64,000 nt of DNA from Bullera alba (Eukaryota; Basidiomycota; Tremellomycetes; Tremellales; Bulleraceae). The stretch spans positions 992,001-1,056,000 of the forward strand of contig BCIX01000006.1 of the NCBI GenBank assembly GCA_001600095.1, in the 5' to 3' direction. A model generated the notes under the pieces. It did not search any database, was not told the DNA's origin, and saw nothing but the letters and a program-made list of their open reading frames with translations. The position numbers and the translations under genes were made by a program. Positions 47,382 to 58,808 of the stretch are shown one piece after another; position 1 is the first letter of the stretch; every line of letters starts with the position of its first letter.

Positions 47382-48209
47382 ACAACAACCACAATCACAA
47401 CAGTCACAACAGCAGGCACCACCACAACAGCAACAGCAACCTCCACAGCAGCAGTCGAAGCCGCCTCCAAAGAAGAAAGTGAGCTCAGCTGCTGGACCTC
47501 TATTCCTCTGATCCGTCGCTTCTTTTCTTCGAGGCAGAGTGACCATGAAGCATTTGACTGACACACACCATCACCAGGGCCGACCGACCGCAGCTGCACA
47601 AGCTCTCGCTCGTCAAACACCCAGTATGGCCCCACCCCTTCCCTCCGACTTCTATCGCCAAAATGCAATGGCGCCTCCGCCACCTCCCATGTCCCAGCCG
47701 CATCTCCCACAGGGTCCCCCACAAACCGCCATGCCGGGGATTGCGTCCCACATGCCCCAGATAGAGGGTTTCGTCAGTGGAGGCCTTATTGTGGAACCAT
47801 GGGCGGATGGTCTGGATGAGATTGATCATCGGGAATTAGCAATGGGTCGGTTCAGAGCTCGTCAGGAGATTCTCAGCGAGATCTTTGGTCCGGAGAGACT
47901 TAGTAAGTGATGCAAAGCGACCACTCGCGGAGCGAGTCTTGACATGGAGAGAAGTACGCATTAGCTGACAGGTCGGCAGAGGATATACCGCCGCCTCCGA
48001 GCGATGCCTGGGCCGGCTTGGGCATGGATGGGGAGACGTTGGAGATGAAGGTGGTGAGTGAAGCACGGCCAGCAGTACATGAATGGGGCTCAGAGCTGAC
48101 CGGATAGGCCTTGTTGGAGAAGGAGAACGCAGCGCTGGAGTTAGAGGCGAGCAAGAGCTTGGACGAGTTCAGACATAGATTGAAGGAGATTGACGAGGGG
48201 AGGAGTTGA
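47026..48209 (+). CDS. Gln-rich nuclear protein, possibly SWI/SNF-RSC Ssr4-like
   Basis: Exons 47026-47478, 47578-47902, 47980-48053, 48108-48209; 317 aa. The first half is Gly/Pro/Gln/Met-rich with two poly-Gln blocks, then PPPKKKGRPTAAA, an AT-hook-like basic motif formed across intron 1. The second half holds DEIDHRELAMGRFRARQEIL followed by SEIFGPERLKDIPPPPSDAW and a short coiled coil. The pattern RF..RQE...EIF.PE...I..P recalls the C-terminal region of the fungal SWI/SNF-RSC subunit Ssr4, but the Ssr4 N-terminal domain is absent. A chromatin or transcription role is inference. The ATG at 47026 is the first good one; an upstream exon is possible. Confidence 0.6.
47261..47457 (+). repeat. 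CAG/CAA poly-glutamine tract
   Basis: Mixed CAG/CAA codons encode interrupted poly-Gln in the Gln-rich protein. The mixture of codons limits slippage. The reverse strand shows a spurious poly-Cys/Leu frame. Confidence 0.85.
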
Positions 48210-48631
48210 CCTAGTCACGGAGTAACAGAGGGTCGAGTGGGTGACAATCTGTCCGATGCGCATAGATCTCTGTATGCATACGGGGGTGAAAAGACATCCC
48301 AGGACCTCACTCTGATACTCGAGCGTGGTCTCTGTGTTATCTCTGCGCAAGTGATGCACTTGCCAAATGCGGGTTGTCGTTGTAGATCTGCTTGCGTAAG
48401 ATCGACGAATGGCGTCAACCTTCGCTACCTTCGGGCCTTCGGGCGTTGCGTTGCCGTGGCAACCGTTGCTTTGTCCTCGTCGTCGTCGCGTCTTCAGCTT
48501 CGTCTTCCTTCGCATCCTTTGCATCCTTTACTTACCACGACCACTCGCTTCTCACTCATACTCAACATCAGGACCTGGCGTCTGTGTGTATCCATTTCTT
48601 CATCAGCAAGCACCACTACCAACACATCACC
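48210..48631. other. intergenic upstream of ATX1
   Basis: A 422-bp region containing the ATX1 promoter and leader. CGTCGTCGTCG and CATCCTTTGCATCCTTTACTT runs are visible; no metal-response element was recognised. Confidence 0.45.
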
Positions 48632-49229
48632 ATGGCCGTGAGTCAACCCGAACTCCCACCTACGACTCCTTGCTGACTCAGCTTTCGCTGAAAGGATATC
48701 ACCCTCCCCGCTTACTACTACGACGTGAAGATGACTTGTGGAGGATGCTCGGGTGCTATTGAGCGAGTGCTCAAGAAGAATGTCGAAGCTCGTGAGTCAG
48801 CTCTGTCGTGCGGTGGGGGATGGCTCTTGGCCGTGTCGTGCGAAGGTATCGATGTAAGGCCCTTGTAAGGTGGCGAGAGCTTTGTCTACTGCGCCCTGTC
48901 ACTTCCACAGGTTCCTGCTCGACATCTAGTGAAAATGTCTGGAGATATTGCCCAAAGCACTACGCAACCCTCTGCCTCATCATCCCATTCTTGCTCAACG
49001 CAATGGTTCTCTGCTTCCAGTCTCCCTCCCGTACAATGCATCGTACTGACGGCTCCTCTCTGTAGCCAACGCATTCTCCGTCTCCCTCCCCAACCAGAAG
49101 GTCTTTGTCTGGGGTCCAAACCTACCCGCCTTCGATGTCATCACGGAGAAGATCGCCAAGACGGGTAAAGAGATCCGAAGCAAGGAACTCGTTGAGGACA
49201 AGGAGAAGCTCGCTGCGCTGCAGGCATAA
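48632..49229 (+). CDS. ATX1: copper metallochaperone Atx1
   Basis: Exons 48632-48637, 48695-48791 and 49066-49229; 88 aa. Exon 1 is only ATG GCC, six nucleotides. Exon 2 carries the metal site MTCGGC (Cys17, Cys20) in YYYDVKMTCGGCSGAIERVL, and exon 3 the rest of the ferredoxin-like fold (FSVSLPNQKVFVWGP, FDVITEKIAKTGKEI). Atx1 delivers Cu(I) from the cytosol to the Ccc2 P-type ATPase of the Golgi. The size is typical (yeast 73 aa). The second intron is 274 nt, several times longer than others in this window. Confidence 0.93.
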
Positions 49230-49471
49230 AGCGCAGTGACTCGCATACGGAGGCTGTAAGGTGGAGCAGGGTGCAGTCGTACGAGTAGAGACGGGAGAGC
49301 TCTCGCCGGACGGAGGTGCAACAGGAGAGGAAGGGAATGGACCTCTTCGATTGGGTCCGTGATGTTAGCTAGAGTTTCGGTCAGTCCATGAGTTAGAACA
49401 ACGTGCGTAACGTCTGAGACGGGGCGTATCGATGCATATATGAGTACAACCTGTTCCAGCCTGTATCATCT

Positions 49472-50602
49472 CTAATCGCTCCCCTGGGTCCGCCGCTGAT
49501 CCGGGGACGACTCCCCTCTGCTTGCTATGCTCGAGGAGCTTACCTCGGCACGCTCATCCTTTTCCGACCTAACCTCGCTATCCGATGTCTTGACAGCCTT
49601 TCCTTCCGCAGCAACTCCCTCGCCTTCCGGTCCACAGCCGCAGTCATACGTCTCGTTCAAGGTCAGGCAATCGAATTCGGGTTTGCCCAACCTCTCGTTG
49701 ACCAGGTTGTGCACGTGACATAGCCACATCGATGCAGATTTCCGAGACGACGTCTAAGATGGAGTCAGCACCCGTCGATGTCCATGCTCTCGCTGGAAGA
49801 CCCGAGGCCGGGTGGATCTTGATACGTCTAATAGGGTTGGAATGAGGGCCTCCAGACGATCCAGCATGGAACAAGCTGAGGCTGATTGAAATAAGAAGAG
49901 ATAAAGCCTACTCACCTGAGGCGGGTATTCTTTCAGCAATGCCTGAAACTCGGCTGCACATTCTCCACAGGGGTACAACCGGGAGAACAGGTGGAAGTAG
50001 GATCTGAGCGCTTCCCTGTCGTCGTCCGAGGGGGTCTGCAGCAGAGAAGGACAAGTCAGCAAACTACAAGTCGCAGAGGCAGAGGTAAACCGGAGTTAAT
50101 GGAGCAAGATACTCACCTCAGGATACCGCAGAGTCATCAGATGCAGCACTTTCCAAGCTGCTCTGCCCAGCTCGGCTCTATTGCGATGAGCGTCCTGCTC
50201 CGAAGTGGCCATCAAGCACTATTCCACTCACTTCGCAGTCTCGTTCACCAATTTTGGCATTATCACTCCTCCTCCTAGCACTCCATCACTGACACCCAGT
50301 CCCTTGTCGTGACTGTCCTCCACGACTAGCACATCCTCCTTGCTTTGCGATCCTCTCGTCCACTGCTCCTCCTCGGCCTCCACCTCCGCTTCGGCCGGAG
50401 TCCATCGAGGCTCTTCGTCAAATTCCGGCGTGATAGGCTTGTTCCAATGTGGAGAGTCGATACCGCCCGCTTCGTAATGATCAACGAAGTCGCCAGGGGA
50501 TTGAGCAACGTCGTGATGAGGATAAAGGAGGTACAGCGACCCTAATATGATGACCCCTGTGGCTATCAGACCCAGTCTAGCGAGTCGAGATAGACCGAGC
50601 AT
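49472..50602 (-). CDS. ERV2: ER FAD-linked sulfhydryl oxidase Erv2
   Basis: Exons: 50602-50232, 50177-50117, 50035-49916, 49753-49472; 277 aa. An N-terminal signal-anchor (LIATGVIILGSLYLLY) places the enzyme in the ER lumen or secretory pathway. The Erv/ALR fold shows ELGRAAWKVLHLMTLRYPE, the redox-active CxxC as LYPCGECAAEFQ (Cys167, Cys170), and WLCHVHNLVNERLGKPEFDC with the FAD-binding HxxxN pattern. TYDCGCGPEG is the C-terminal shuttle Cys pair expected of Erv2. It makes disulphides by passing electrons to oxygen. A ~75-residue acidic linker follows the anchor. The third intron is 162 nt. Confidence 0.9.
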
Positions 50603-51436
50603 AGGCGTTCAGGTAGTGCAGTCGGGTTGCTGCTATTAGAGAGAGTATCAGAGGATGCTAAGTGAACAGGTGAGCACGAACAGCCTTTGGATTGCCTCAG
50701 CTCAACCTCAGCTGGTAACGGTTGTCATGCTGGAGAGAGGTCTTGGGTGGCAAACTGGGGTCTCCAAGATTACAAATTTTGGTCCCGGGACGCGTCGGCC
50801 GTCTCCAGTTCGCGCTCTGTCAAGCGATGGCACGAGTCCATGTCGAAAGTAGTTAGTGTCAAGGCGGACAGGTCTGCAGGGAGCAAGGTGTAGAGCACAC
50901 GTGTGCATCACCACGCCACGACAATAGAGGCAGCTTGAGGTGTGAAGCATCTGAAACTGTGGCATCTTGTATCGACTATCGACTCGTGTAGCTCGACGCG
51001 TTTCACCGACAAAAGCATTTTGGATTCGAGCCAAAAGTTTGGTTCGAGAGCTCAGGGAAACAAGCGGTTGGGAAGACGCCTCTGTTCTTGGGACATTACA
51101 CAAGACGATAACAAGCACGTACAGGTAGAGATCGAGCTGGTGAGCTCACAGGCTACAGTTAAGACGGTCGCTCACACAACCAAACAGGCCCATCACTTGC
51201 GACAACACACACACTGTATAATCTTACGCGACAGACACCGAATTCGCAATTCGCGCTCTGGCCGGCCGTCGACCCGCGTAGACATTGGAGACTAGTCACT
51301 AGTCACGATACGATCAAGCTCGAGCAAAGGGGTATTGGAAGGCCACTCATGACCTTGTGATCGAAAAACCACCGCGCTTCTTGCCATCTCGACACCTGAA
51401 GCTCAAGGACCCCCTTTCTCCCGGAACAGCACCGAC
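50603..51436. promoter_or_regulatory. divergent promoter region, ERV2 / Ser-rich orphan
   Basis: 834 bp between opposed starts with several tiny unsupported frames. No distinct element was recognised. Confidence 0.4.
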
Positions 51437-54400
51437 ATGGCAGTGACTTCGCCCACGAAAGGATCAACAGCGCCGACTATCACTTCACCCCTACTCGCCT
51501 GGCCATCTCGACCCACACCGCGATCATCGCCATCGACAAGTCCAGTCGATGCGAGCAGGCTGCCCGACAACCCATATGCGTACGCCATGCCGGTAGCCAG
51601 TGGGAAAGGGAAGGAGAGAGCTCGAGCGCCGGAAGTGCGGATCGTCCACCCTAGTATATCCCACAACTTGTCATCAATGGCCGGGGAAGGGAGTGACTAT
51701 GCGAGATCTCACTCGACTCCTACGGGCGATGCCGAGCGGGAAGATGGAGATAGCAGGACTGTCAACTATGGACCGCCGAGGAAACCGCTCACACCTCATC
51801 AACTGGGTCGTATTGCCCAGTCGTTCGGTATCGCCATTCCCTCGCTCCCTCTCCCCTCGCCAACGCACTCCCCGATAAGCAGCAGCAATCACGCTTCATC
51901 CTCCCGCCATCCCATGTCCTACTCCACGAGCCGATCGTCAACACCGTACCTCCTGACTGTCATCCCGCCATTCGCCCTGCTCAACCTGCCATCGGCAGAT
52001 AACTCGAGTCAGGACGTGAAGGATAGGCAGAAACGATGGAAGAGGGGTAAACTTCTGCCCCTGCAACCGACTATCGGCTCAATGCTGCTGAGTATAGCAC
52101 GGGAATACAATCTCCCTTCGACGAGTGGAATTGGGCTGTACCTAGTTCACGCGCCGGGAACAGGCATTGGCAGCTCGAACTCCTCTGCCGCTTCGTCGAG
52201 CTCGTTCGGTGGAGAAGAGGCAGTTGGACCTCAGATTACATCACAAACGTGGTCCAGCTTGTTCTCGACGTACCTCCTCAATGCTGCTTCCGCCTCGTCA
52301 CCCAATTATTCCCGCTCGTCAACGCCCGCACAGACGCCAATGAAGTCATCAGGTCCATTAGGCAAGGATCTGGTAAATTACCCGCCTTCGCCGCTTTCCT
52401 TAGTAGACAAATTGTCGAAGACGTCCAGCTCGTCGTCGGGACCAAGGACCAGACTGGCCTCTGCGTCGGCTCTACCGGATGCTCGGCACTCGGACGACTT
52501 TCAGCCCATACCCCCAAATCCACCATTCTTCCCATTACACTCCAAGCAGTCGTCGACATCGTCCTCCGGCGTCCCACTCACCCCTACGTCTTCGGCATCT
52601 GCAGGCGCAGGGATGAATGGCGGAATGTCGAGTCTAATTGTGGGAACGATCGAATTCGACGTAGACCCAGAGGAAGCCGGCTGGTTGGAGGACTGGAAGC
52701 GAGCGGGTCCTAGCAAATCTGGACATAGACGCAAGGCGTCTAGCGTATCAGACTCTGGGACGACCTCTCGACATACTGGACATGGTCAGCGACAACTGCG
52801 ATTGGTGAGAAAAGTCAATAACGAAAGGCAAATCCGGAATATCGACTTCAGCCCTGTTCTCATGAGCTCGCCACCAAGTCACAGCACCTTCAGGTCGATA
52901 GACACGGAGATCGCGACTGCCGACTCGACTCTCGTTGATGGCGACTCGCAAAGCTCTCTAGATGGACACTCCAGTCAGCAGAGGCCCAATATTCGGAAGT
53001 TGAGCGACGCGGAAAGACGATTCCAAATCACCGATCCGAGCGCTGGCATCGTCTCGGTATCCCCCTCATTCGATCATTTCCCCAATCCCGACATTTCAAT
53101 CGACCTACAGGATGATGGAGATGGGGACAGGTCTGCGAGGGAGATTCAGGAGTTGCTGTCCATGCTGTCGCAGAGTGCCAAAGAGGAAGATGTGGATCGA
53201 TCAATGCTGGGCGGAGAGAGGATGCTGGGAGACGACCTACTGGCGAGTCCGATCGAGCTGGATAAAGGACAGTTGAGCAGGGTTGTCCTCGCTGGGGTGG
53301 ATAAGCGGGGTAGCAGCTTGGTCATGGCGGAAGAACTGGACGATCTCGAGAGGAGTGAGTGTAGTTTCAGCTTACATGCGCTGGTGATGTGTCAAAGGAA
53401 CATGGAGCATAGCTGACAGTCTGACCGCTAGTCATGCGACAATTGTCGCCTCGGGAGATCCGTATCACTTCGCCAAGAGTCTTGACCCCTCGAATGGCGG
53501 CCAAGGTCGCTGCTGCTAGAGTCCAAGCCGCCAACCTGTCCCTTCCTAGTCCGAGCGGAAAGCCGAAAATGGCTTCTTCACCTCTCGCAACCGGATTCGC
53601 TGCGCAACAACGGCACAAGCTCCCCTCGTCCACCACCATCGAGCGACCTCCGAGAGGAGATGCCTCCAAGCTCGATCCAACGAGTCATGATGATAGAGAG
53701 TTGGAGAAGCCAGCCTGGCCGGCAGTCCCATTCGCCTCGCCCTCTTCGCCCACAATAGACGATATCTTCAAGCACGCCCAGCCCGCTCAATCTTCTTCCG
53801 GGGCGATCTCAGCCGAGACACTCAAACGAATGCAAGCGTCCCCTCCTCGTCAAGGAGCGAAGGAGTGGAGACCCATACGCCCACCTCGTCCTCAAAGCCC
53901 AAAGCTCGAACATCAACGCACCCTCTCACATACGCTCTCACCGGAGCTCACGAGTCAGCTTCGCTCAACGCCAGGCCAGCAGGTGCCCCCGGGTAATGGG
54001 AAGGAATCGCCAATGTCACCTGTGAACGAGGATGAGGTGGTGGAAGCCAATGGGAAGCCACGGCTGAGAGGCAGGGCTGGGAGCATATCGGTAAAAGGGC
54101 TCAAGAAGCAGATGAGCGGAAAGAATCTCAGCCTCCGATGGGGTTCGGAGCGGGATAGACAGCAGTCGGAGTCACAGGTCCCTATCCCATCATCGAGCAA
54201 TACCGTCGATCGACCCGACTTGGCCCAGCGATCCGTTAGTGAGACTGTCGGATTGTTCAATTCCTCTTTATTGGATACGACCACCGACACCTCGTTTGCC
54301 AGTCTGAGGGAGGGCAATGTCGCCAGATCGACTTCTCTCAAGCAGGCCAACAAGGATCAGAGTGGCCCCGAGTCCAGTCTGCCCTCACCTCCAACTAGTG

Positions 54401-54936
54401 CGAGCTCTGCGACCTTTAAATCCGGATTCGCCAGTAGGATCCTCGGCAATTCCTTCTCTTTCGGCAGGAAGAACTCTACCTCTTCCTCCGCACCCAAAGA
54501 CGCATCGACCGGTCATAGTGACAAGAAGGCCAAAGGATCATCTCAACGCTCCGCTTCGATCTCAAGTCCTATAGCCTCGACATTCCATAAAGTCGATTCT
54601 GACGCTGTCCCACTACCCGTCCCTGACGGTAAAGTCGCACCTATTGGATATCTCATCGAGCCAGACGTCAACATCCCTCCGACGACAGCTCTTACCACGC
54701 CGAGAAAGACAGGAAGGGCGGGCACAGGCGGGATTGACGATTCTCCATCGCCCACTTCGCCAAAGAGTGTAAAACGGAAGCCGGTCCCAGCACCGCGACT
54801 ACCCCCAAGACCCAATGGTCATACCGCGGCTCAGGGGGGTATGGGGAGGAGCGAGAGTACTGGCTCAGTGAGCAGGTTCGTCCTGGAGGATCCACCCAGG
54901 CGGAAGATCACCATGCTGGGGGAAGAGGTCAAGTGA
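51437..54936 (+). CDS. large Ser/Pro-rich protein, unknown
   Basis: Exons 51437-53354 and 53432-54936; 1140 aa. Mostly low-complexity Ser/Pro/Thr sequence. A more ordered segment at about residues 170-290 includes PYLLTVIPPFALLNLPSADN, LLPLQPTIGSMLLSIAREYN and SGIGLYLVHAP. A second, LIVGTIEFDVDPEEAGWLED, follows near 400. A helical stretch (LTPRMAAKVAAARVQAANLS) opens exon 2. The C-terminus has KRKPVPAPRLPPRP, a potential SH3 ligand, and FVLEDPPRRKITMLGEEVK. I recognise no known domain. Signal peptide and membrane spans are absent, so it is likely cytosolic, nuclear or cortical. Confidence 0.75.
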
Positions 54937-55755
54937 GCAGTGAAGACGGAGGGGGAGGGGAGCAGGATCATATTGGGATATGGAGGGATATATAGTACAC
55001 CTTGCTCATTTGTATCTGATGCCACAATGAGGCAGCCGACGCTGTCAGTATAGCCACAGCTACTGTCGGGGCACCCCGTTGGGAACAGATGGCAGCCATG
55101 TTGGCTCCGAGGATCGGCAGTCATAATTCGCGGTTCTCGCTGGCTATGACGGATTTGGCGCTTGTGCATCGATGCTAGCTGCGGAAGGAGCCAGCAGCTG
55201 CGCCCTCTGGCCTCGTACCTCCTGGTACCCGGATCTCAGATCGCCTGGACCGGTACGAGTAAGCAGGATTTACCGTAGACCAGCTGTGCCTAAACCCCAG
55301 GCCAGAGCTGGAGCGCAGAGGAACGGAACCTGTGTCGAGATTTGAAATTCGAAACATGAAACAGCAGTCGAGATCGCAACGACAGGCACTGAGGCAACGT
55401 CCAAGGTCATCGGATTTCATCGGATCTGCTGAGCAGGCCAGTCGTCCCATGCACTCTCTGCCTTGCCCATCCAGGAGGAGCAGCTGGGGGGTACGCCATG
55501 TGGGTCTCGAGTATGAGGATCTCTCAGCTATGAGAACAACGGAACCCGGAAAGACTGCAACGTGTCGTCGACTCGATCCGTCGAGGGAATAGGGATACAA
55601 GAAGTCGCTCAAGCCTCGATATCTCAAAGAGCTCTTCGTACTTACACCACCAGCCATAGCACGGAACTGCTCTCGACCATTCATTCACCATACCCCACGG
55701 CCCCGCGACACCATACGACATAGCATCACCTATACGTCCGCGTCGTTAGCACAAG

Positions 55756-56198
55756 GTGAGTGACTTCCCCGAGTCTGCTCACTGGGATTGAGGCGCGTCA
55801 CGTCTGATCCAGTCCTACTCCTCAAGGGGTGCAGCAATGCTGTATGTGTTTCGATAGTCGAGAGGATCTTCCTCTCTTCTATTGAGCTCATCTCCCCATA
55901 ACGGATAGAGCATTGAAGGACGGGACAACCTTCACTCCCATTTGTCTGGTGGAGACGCGTCGTGTCTCTGACTTAGTCCGATGGGCTGTTCACTTGGGGA
56001 CGCTCAAGCTGGACGGTCTACTTGTGTTGAGTCCAGGTGAGGAGTAGGTGACGATTCCTCACTTGGCGAGACCTCCTCTCTTGGAGCGAACAGTCAGAGT
56101 CGGGACGTTTCTTCACTTGAACCTCGTGCTGCGCTGAGAGCCGTCCCAGCGGAGACCGAGACGAAAATGACCTGCCGGGTTGCGCTGACGCCTGGCAG
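55756..56198 (+). repeat. intron-shaped dispersed repeat, copy R1
   Basis: 443 bp, begins GTGAGTGACTTCCCC and ends GCGCTGACGCCTGGCAG. It aligns by eye with R2 (60670-61152) over most of its length, for instance CTCTGACTTAGTCCGATGG against CTCTGACTCAGTCCTATGG. Confidence 0.65.
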
Positions 56199-56292
56199 TC
56201 CGTATCAACCACCGTTCCCCATCGACCACTCCGACCTACGACATCAGCTACGCTCTTGGACTGGGGCGAACGGGTGCTAGGGGAACAAAGCT
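56199..56292 (+). pseudogene. short open segment between repeat copies R1 and R3
   Basis: 94 bp bounded by an acceptor-like end (R1) and a donor-like start (R3). One frame is open across it (SVSTTVPHRPLRPTTSATLL, then DWGERVLGEQS). It may be a leftover exon of a decayed gene. Confidence 0.3.
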
Positions 56293-56920
56293 GTGAGTCG
56301 CTTCTCCCGAGGCACTCACCCGAGGTGTCTTTCCCAATTCTGATCCAGTCCCGCTGTCTGTGGAGCCTGAAGAAGGGCATAGTGCGAGCGCTCGGCTATG
56401 TGACCTGGGCAGGAAGGGATACCCGGGGATCCTCACTGTTTTGCGCTAAGCTACAGTAGCCTCCTAGGGCAGTTGGTGCACTGGTAGATCATCGGGTCAT
56501 TTCACTTCGCACGGGTTTGGCGGGGACTAGCAACCATGGGCGTCACTGGGGGACGCTCCGGTCGATTAGCTCCGTTGTCTGGAATCCGCATTCACTATGG
56601 CTTGTTTGGACTGGATGTGGCGCCTGTCCTGGATTTGGGATGAGTGTTGCGCTTGGTTTGGATGGGCTTTTCGTCTATAGTCATGTGGTGGTACGCTTCC
56701 TCGTCGCGATCTCCCACGGGGTTTACTTTTTTATGATCCTTCAGGTTTGATGCGGCCCCACATTTGTACTGTTGTAGTTGTAGCTCGTGACTTTCAGCCG
56801 TAGCTTCATTAGACCTAGACGACAGATCCCAGTACATAGCCATAGAGTCATAGAGTCGCGGTCTGCAGCTGAAAAAGAACAAAGATGGCCCGCCAGGGTT
56901 GAGCTGATACCTGGTGGTAG
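56293..56920 (+). repeat. intron-shaped dispersed repeat, copy R3 (diverged)
   Basis: Starts GTGAGTCGCTTCTCC. Its first ~170 bp match R2 well (GATCCAGTCCCGCTGTCTGT against GATTCAGTCCTGTTGTACGT). Its end keeps the GGTTGAGCTGATACCTGG core with an AG at 56919-56920. The middle is poorly conserved, so the outer limits are approximate. Confidence 0.5.
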
Positions 56921-57080
56921 AATACGAACGATCGACAATCCCCCACTCGACATCCTCGTCATCCGAACATCCCATCGACTACTGTACGGGTCCACGGCCA
57001 GCTTCCTACCCCGCCTCGCTCGTCACTTCACAACACGGCTGCACCGGGGTGGAACATTTAGGGGACAGGGGTCTAGGGCA
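56921..57080 (+). pseudogene. relic resembling exon 3 of the 60.2-61.4 kb orphan gene
   Basis: Directly after R3 one frame reads HRLLYGSTASFLPRLARHFT. The segment after R2 reads QRPFLLGSTTPLVTARHFAS. The shared GST..L..ARHF in the same position relative to the repeat suggests a decayed paralogue. Confidence 0.4.
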
Positions 57081-57217
57081 TAGCTTCGCTTGTTGACTCA
57101 ACTAGTAGTCTAGTACTGGCAGAATAGCGAGTTCGTACTTTGTACTTTGTACTTCGTAGTTCATACAATACAAGCAAGCCTTCATGTATCTAAACGATTG
57201 CGAAATAACGCCCTGTT

Positions 57218-57489
57218 CCAAGCTCTTAGCCTTCACTTGGAAGAGTCTGGTTCGAAGGATCCATTCCCATTTCCCCACCCGTGAGCGTGATCTCAAATGG
57301 CGGTCTGATACGAGGAGGAGCAAGCGAGTCGTTTCACCACCAGGGTACGGGGTTGCGAGGCGATGCTCTTGCCCCCAAGCTCTTAGCCTCCAAGTGGAAG
57401 ATTATGAGTCGGAGGATCCATCCCCCACCCGTAAGCGCGATTCCAGATGGCGGTGTGATAAGAGAAGGAGCAAGCGAGTCGTTTCACCA
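57218..57489 (+). repeat. tandem direct duplication, ~120 bp unit
   Basis: Copy 1 is 57218-57340 and copy 2 is 57375-57489. Both start CCAAGCTCTTAGCC and end GCAAGCGAGTCGTTTCACCA. A single plus-strand frame crosses both and encodes two basic blocks ending RRSKRVVSP. Confidence 0.75.
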
Positions 57490-57922
57490 TCGGCGCATGT
57501 CTTCGAAGCAAGGACTCCACGCACTGATTTCCAATCTTGCAGTCGACGGCATGTCCACCATTCATCATGACTTGCATTTGTGCGGAGTTCTCAACTTGTT
57601 GCAAGTTTCGCTCACCCACTCGTGTATCACATCCTCATCTGCGCCGTCAACGCCGTCATCGCCCGAGGGCATCCTTTGTCCCCTTCGCTAGCTGATACGT
57701 CGTATCGACTACATCCTCACAGCGGGGCTCGACAACCTGTTAGACAAAAGATGGAGTCGCTGTCGCGCTGATGCGCGTTTCGGTTGCCCGCCGCTACCTG
57801 GATGTCACATATAAGCTGAAAATCTTAGTCGTTGCTGCACTTACACTCTCCTCCCTAACAGTTCCAAAGGGCCACATACCTTCTCTTCGCCACATTTCGC
57901 CGTGGATAGGCCTACAGTACAC

Positions 57923-58808
57923 ATGTCAGACTACGATGCCAATGACCCCCAAGGTCTTCTCGGCGACGAGACACGTCAACACGACCAAGTCCGTCTACTG
58001 GCCCCTCCTGAGGAGATCGAGATGAGCGACCTTACAGGCGACATGCTGGAGCGGCAACCAGTGCAATATAGTGATCTCCTTGCGAGACAGCTTGAACGCG
58101 GCCCTATATAGCCTGGACGCGGCCGGAACCAGGGTGATGCGTCCATGGAACAGTCTCGCCCAGGACACTAAAAAGTTCATTCTGGCCACCACCGGTCTTA
58201 CCGCAGTCGTCCTTGCCTTACAATATGGCCCAGGCGTACCTAAAGACACCAAGGTCGTGGTCACTCAGCCTACCGGGTACCGGCTCACCAGCGTGGATGC
58301 CAGCTGGCAAGCCACGTGGCCTACGCAAGAGGTCAGTCAGCCTGGCGAAAACGAGAGAACCGAGATGTCCATGCCACGGGGGTCAGATATTAAGATGACT
58401 GCGACTGATCCAAACGGCGCAAGCATTGACGTGAGCATCCCACCAGTTGACCACGAAGTGGCATCGTATGGCGATATTGGGAACTGACGTTATATATGTC
58501 AACAGTTTTCAGTTCGAGTTGACAACGGCAAGTGGTCGTTGAGCTCGTGGTTGTACAATCCCGAGTTCGAGGTTATCCCAGATGATCAACAGGTCCAGAT
58601 TAAGATTCACTCGGTCTGGCCATGGGTGAGTGCATGGAATGAGTGTTGAATGCGGCGACGGCTTACCAGTTGGTGACAGGAGGACCAAATCAGCCGAGAC
58701 ACTTGTGGATACCAAGGGCCGTCCGACTTGGCAGAAGGAGACCTCCTGCCTGCAAACGACTGGGATTCGGTCGAGTACTCGTGTCGACTCAAACGTCCTA
58801 GCGCGTGA
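57923..58808 (+). CDS. orphan single-pass membrane protein, paralogue A (frame break)
   Basis: Frame 1 runs from ATG 57923 to a stop ending at 58111; frame 2 is open from 58071 to 58430 and continues in exons 58506-58625 and 58680-58808. Frame 1 gives the acidic cytosolic head (GLLGDETRQHDQVRLLAPPE, EIEMSDLTGD). Frame 2 gives the span FILATTGLTAVVLALQYGP and lumenal domain KVVVTQPTGYRLTSVDASWQ, then VRVDNGKWSLSSWLYNPEF and CGYQGPSDLAEGDLL...CRLKRP. Both halves align with paralogues B and C, but no GT-AG intron joins the frames while keeping the conserved WNSL segment. The copy may be a young pseudogene or carry a sequencing indel. Two downstream introns are phase 0, as in B. Function unknown. 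Confidence 0.55.

Larger units (their letters stand above)
54937..57922. other. 3-kb accessory non-coding region with repeats and gene relics
   Basis: No intact gene is supported. The segment holds two copies of an intron-shaped repeat, a tandem duplication, and short frames resembling the orphan gene at 60.2-61.4 kb. Each is entered separately. Confidence 0.6.

Noticed and set aside
47187..47564. Cysteine-rich minus-strand frame, looks like a metallothionein-type protein
   Set aside because: It is the reverse complement of the poly-Gln CAG/CAA tract.
55175..55684. Minus-strand frame of 169 codons with a GTAAGT donor near its start
   Set aside because: No conserved motif, no consistent downstream exon, and it lies in the repeat-rich region.
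56465..56535. tRNA-like string around TTGGTGCACTGGTAGATC
   Set aside because: There is no matching B box, acceptor stem or anticodon arm; it lies inside repeat copy R3.
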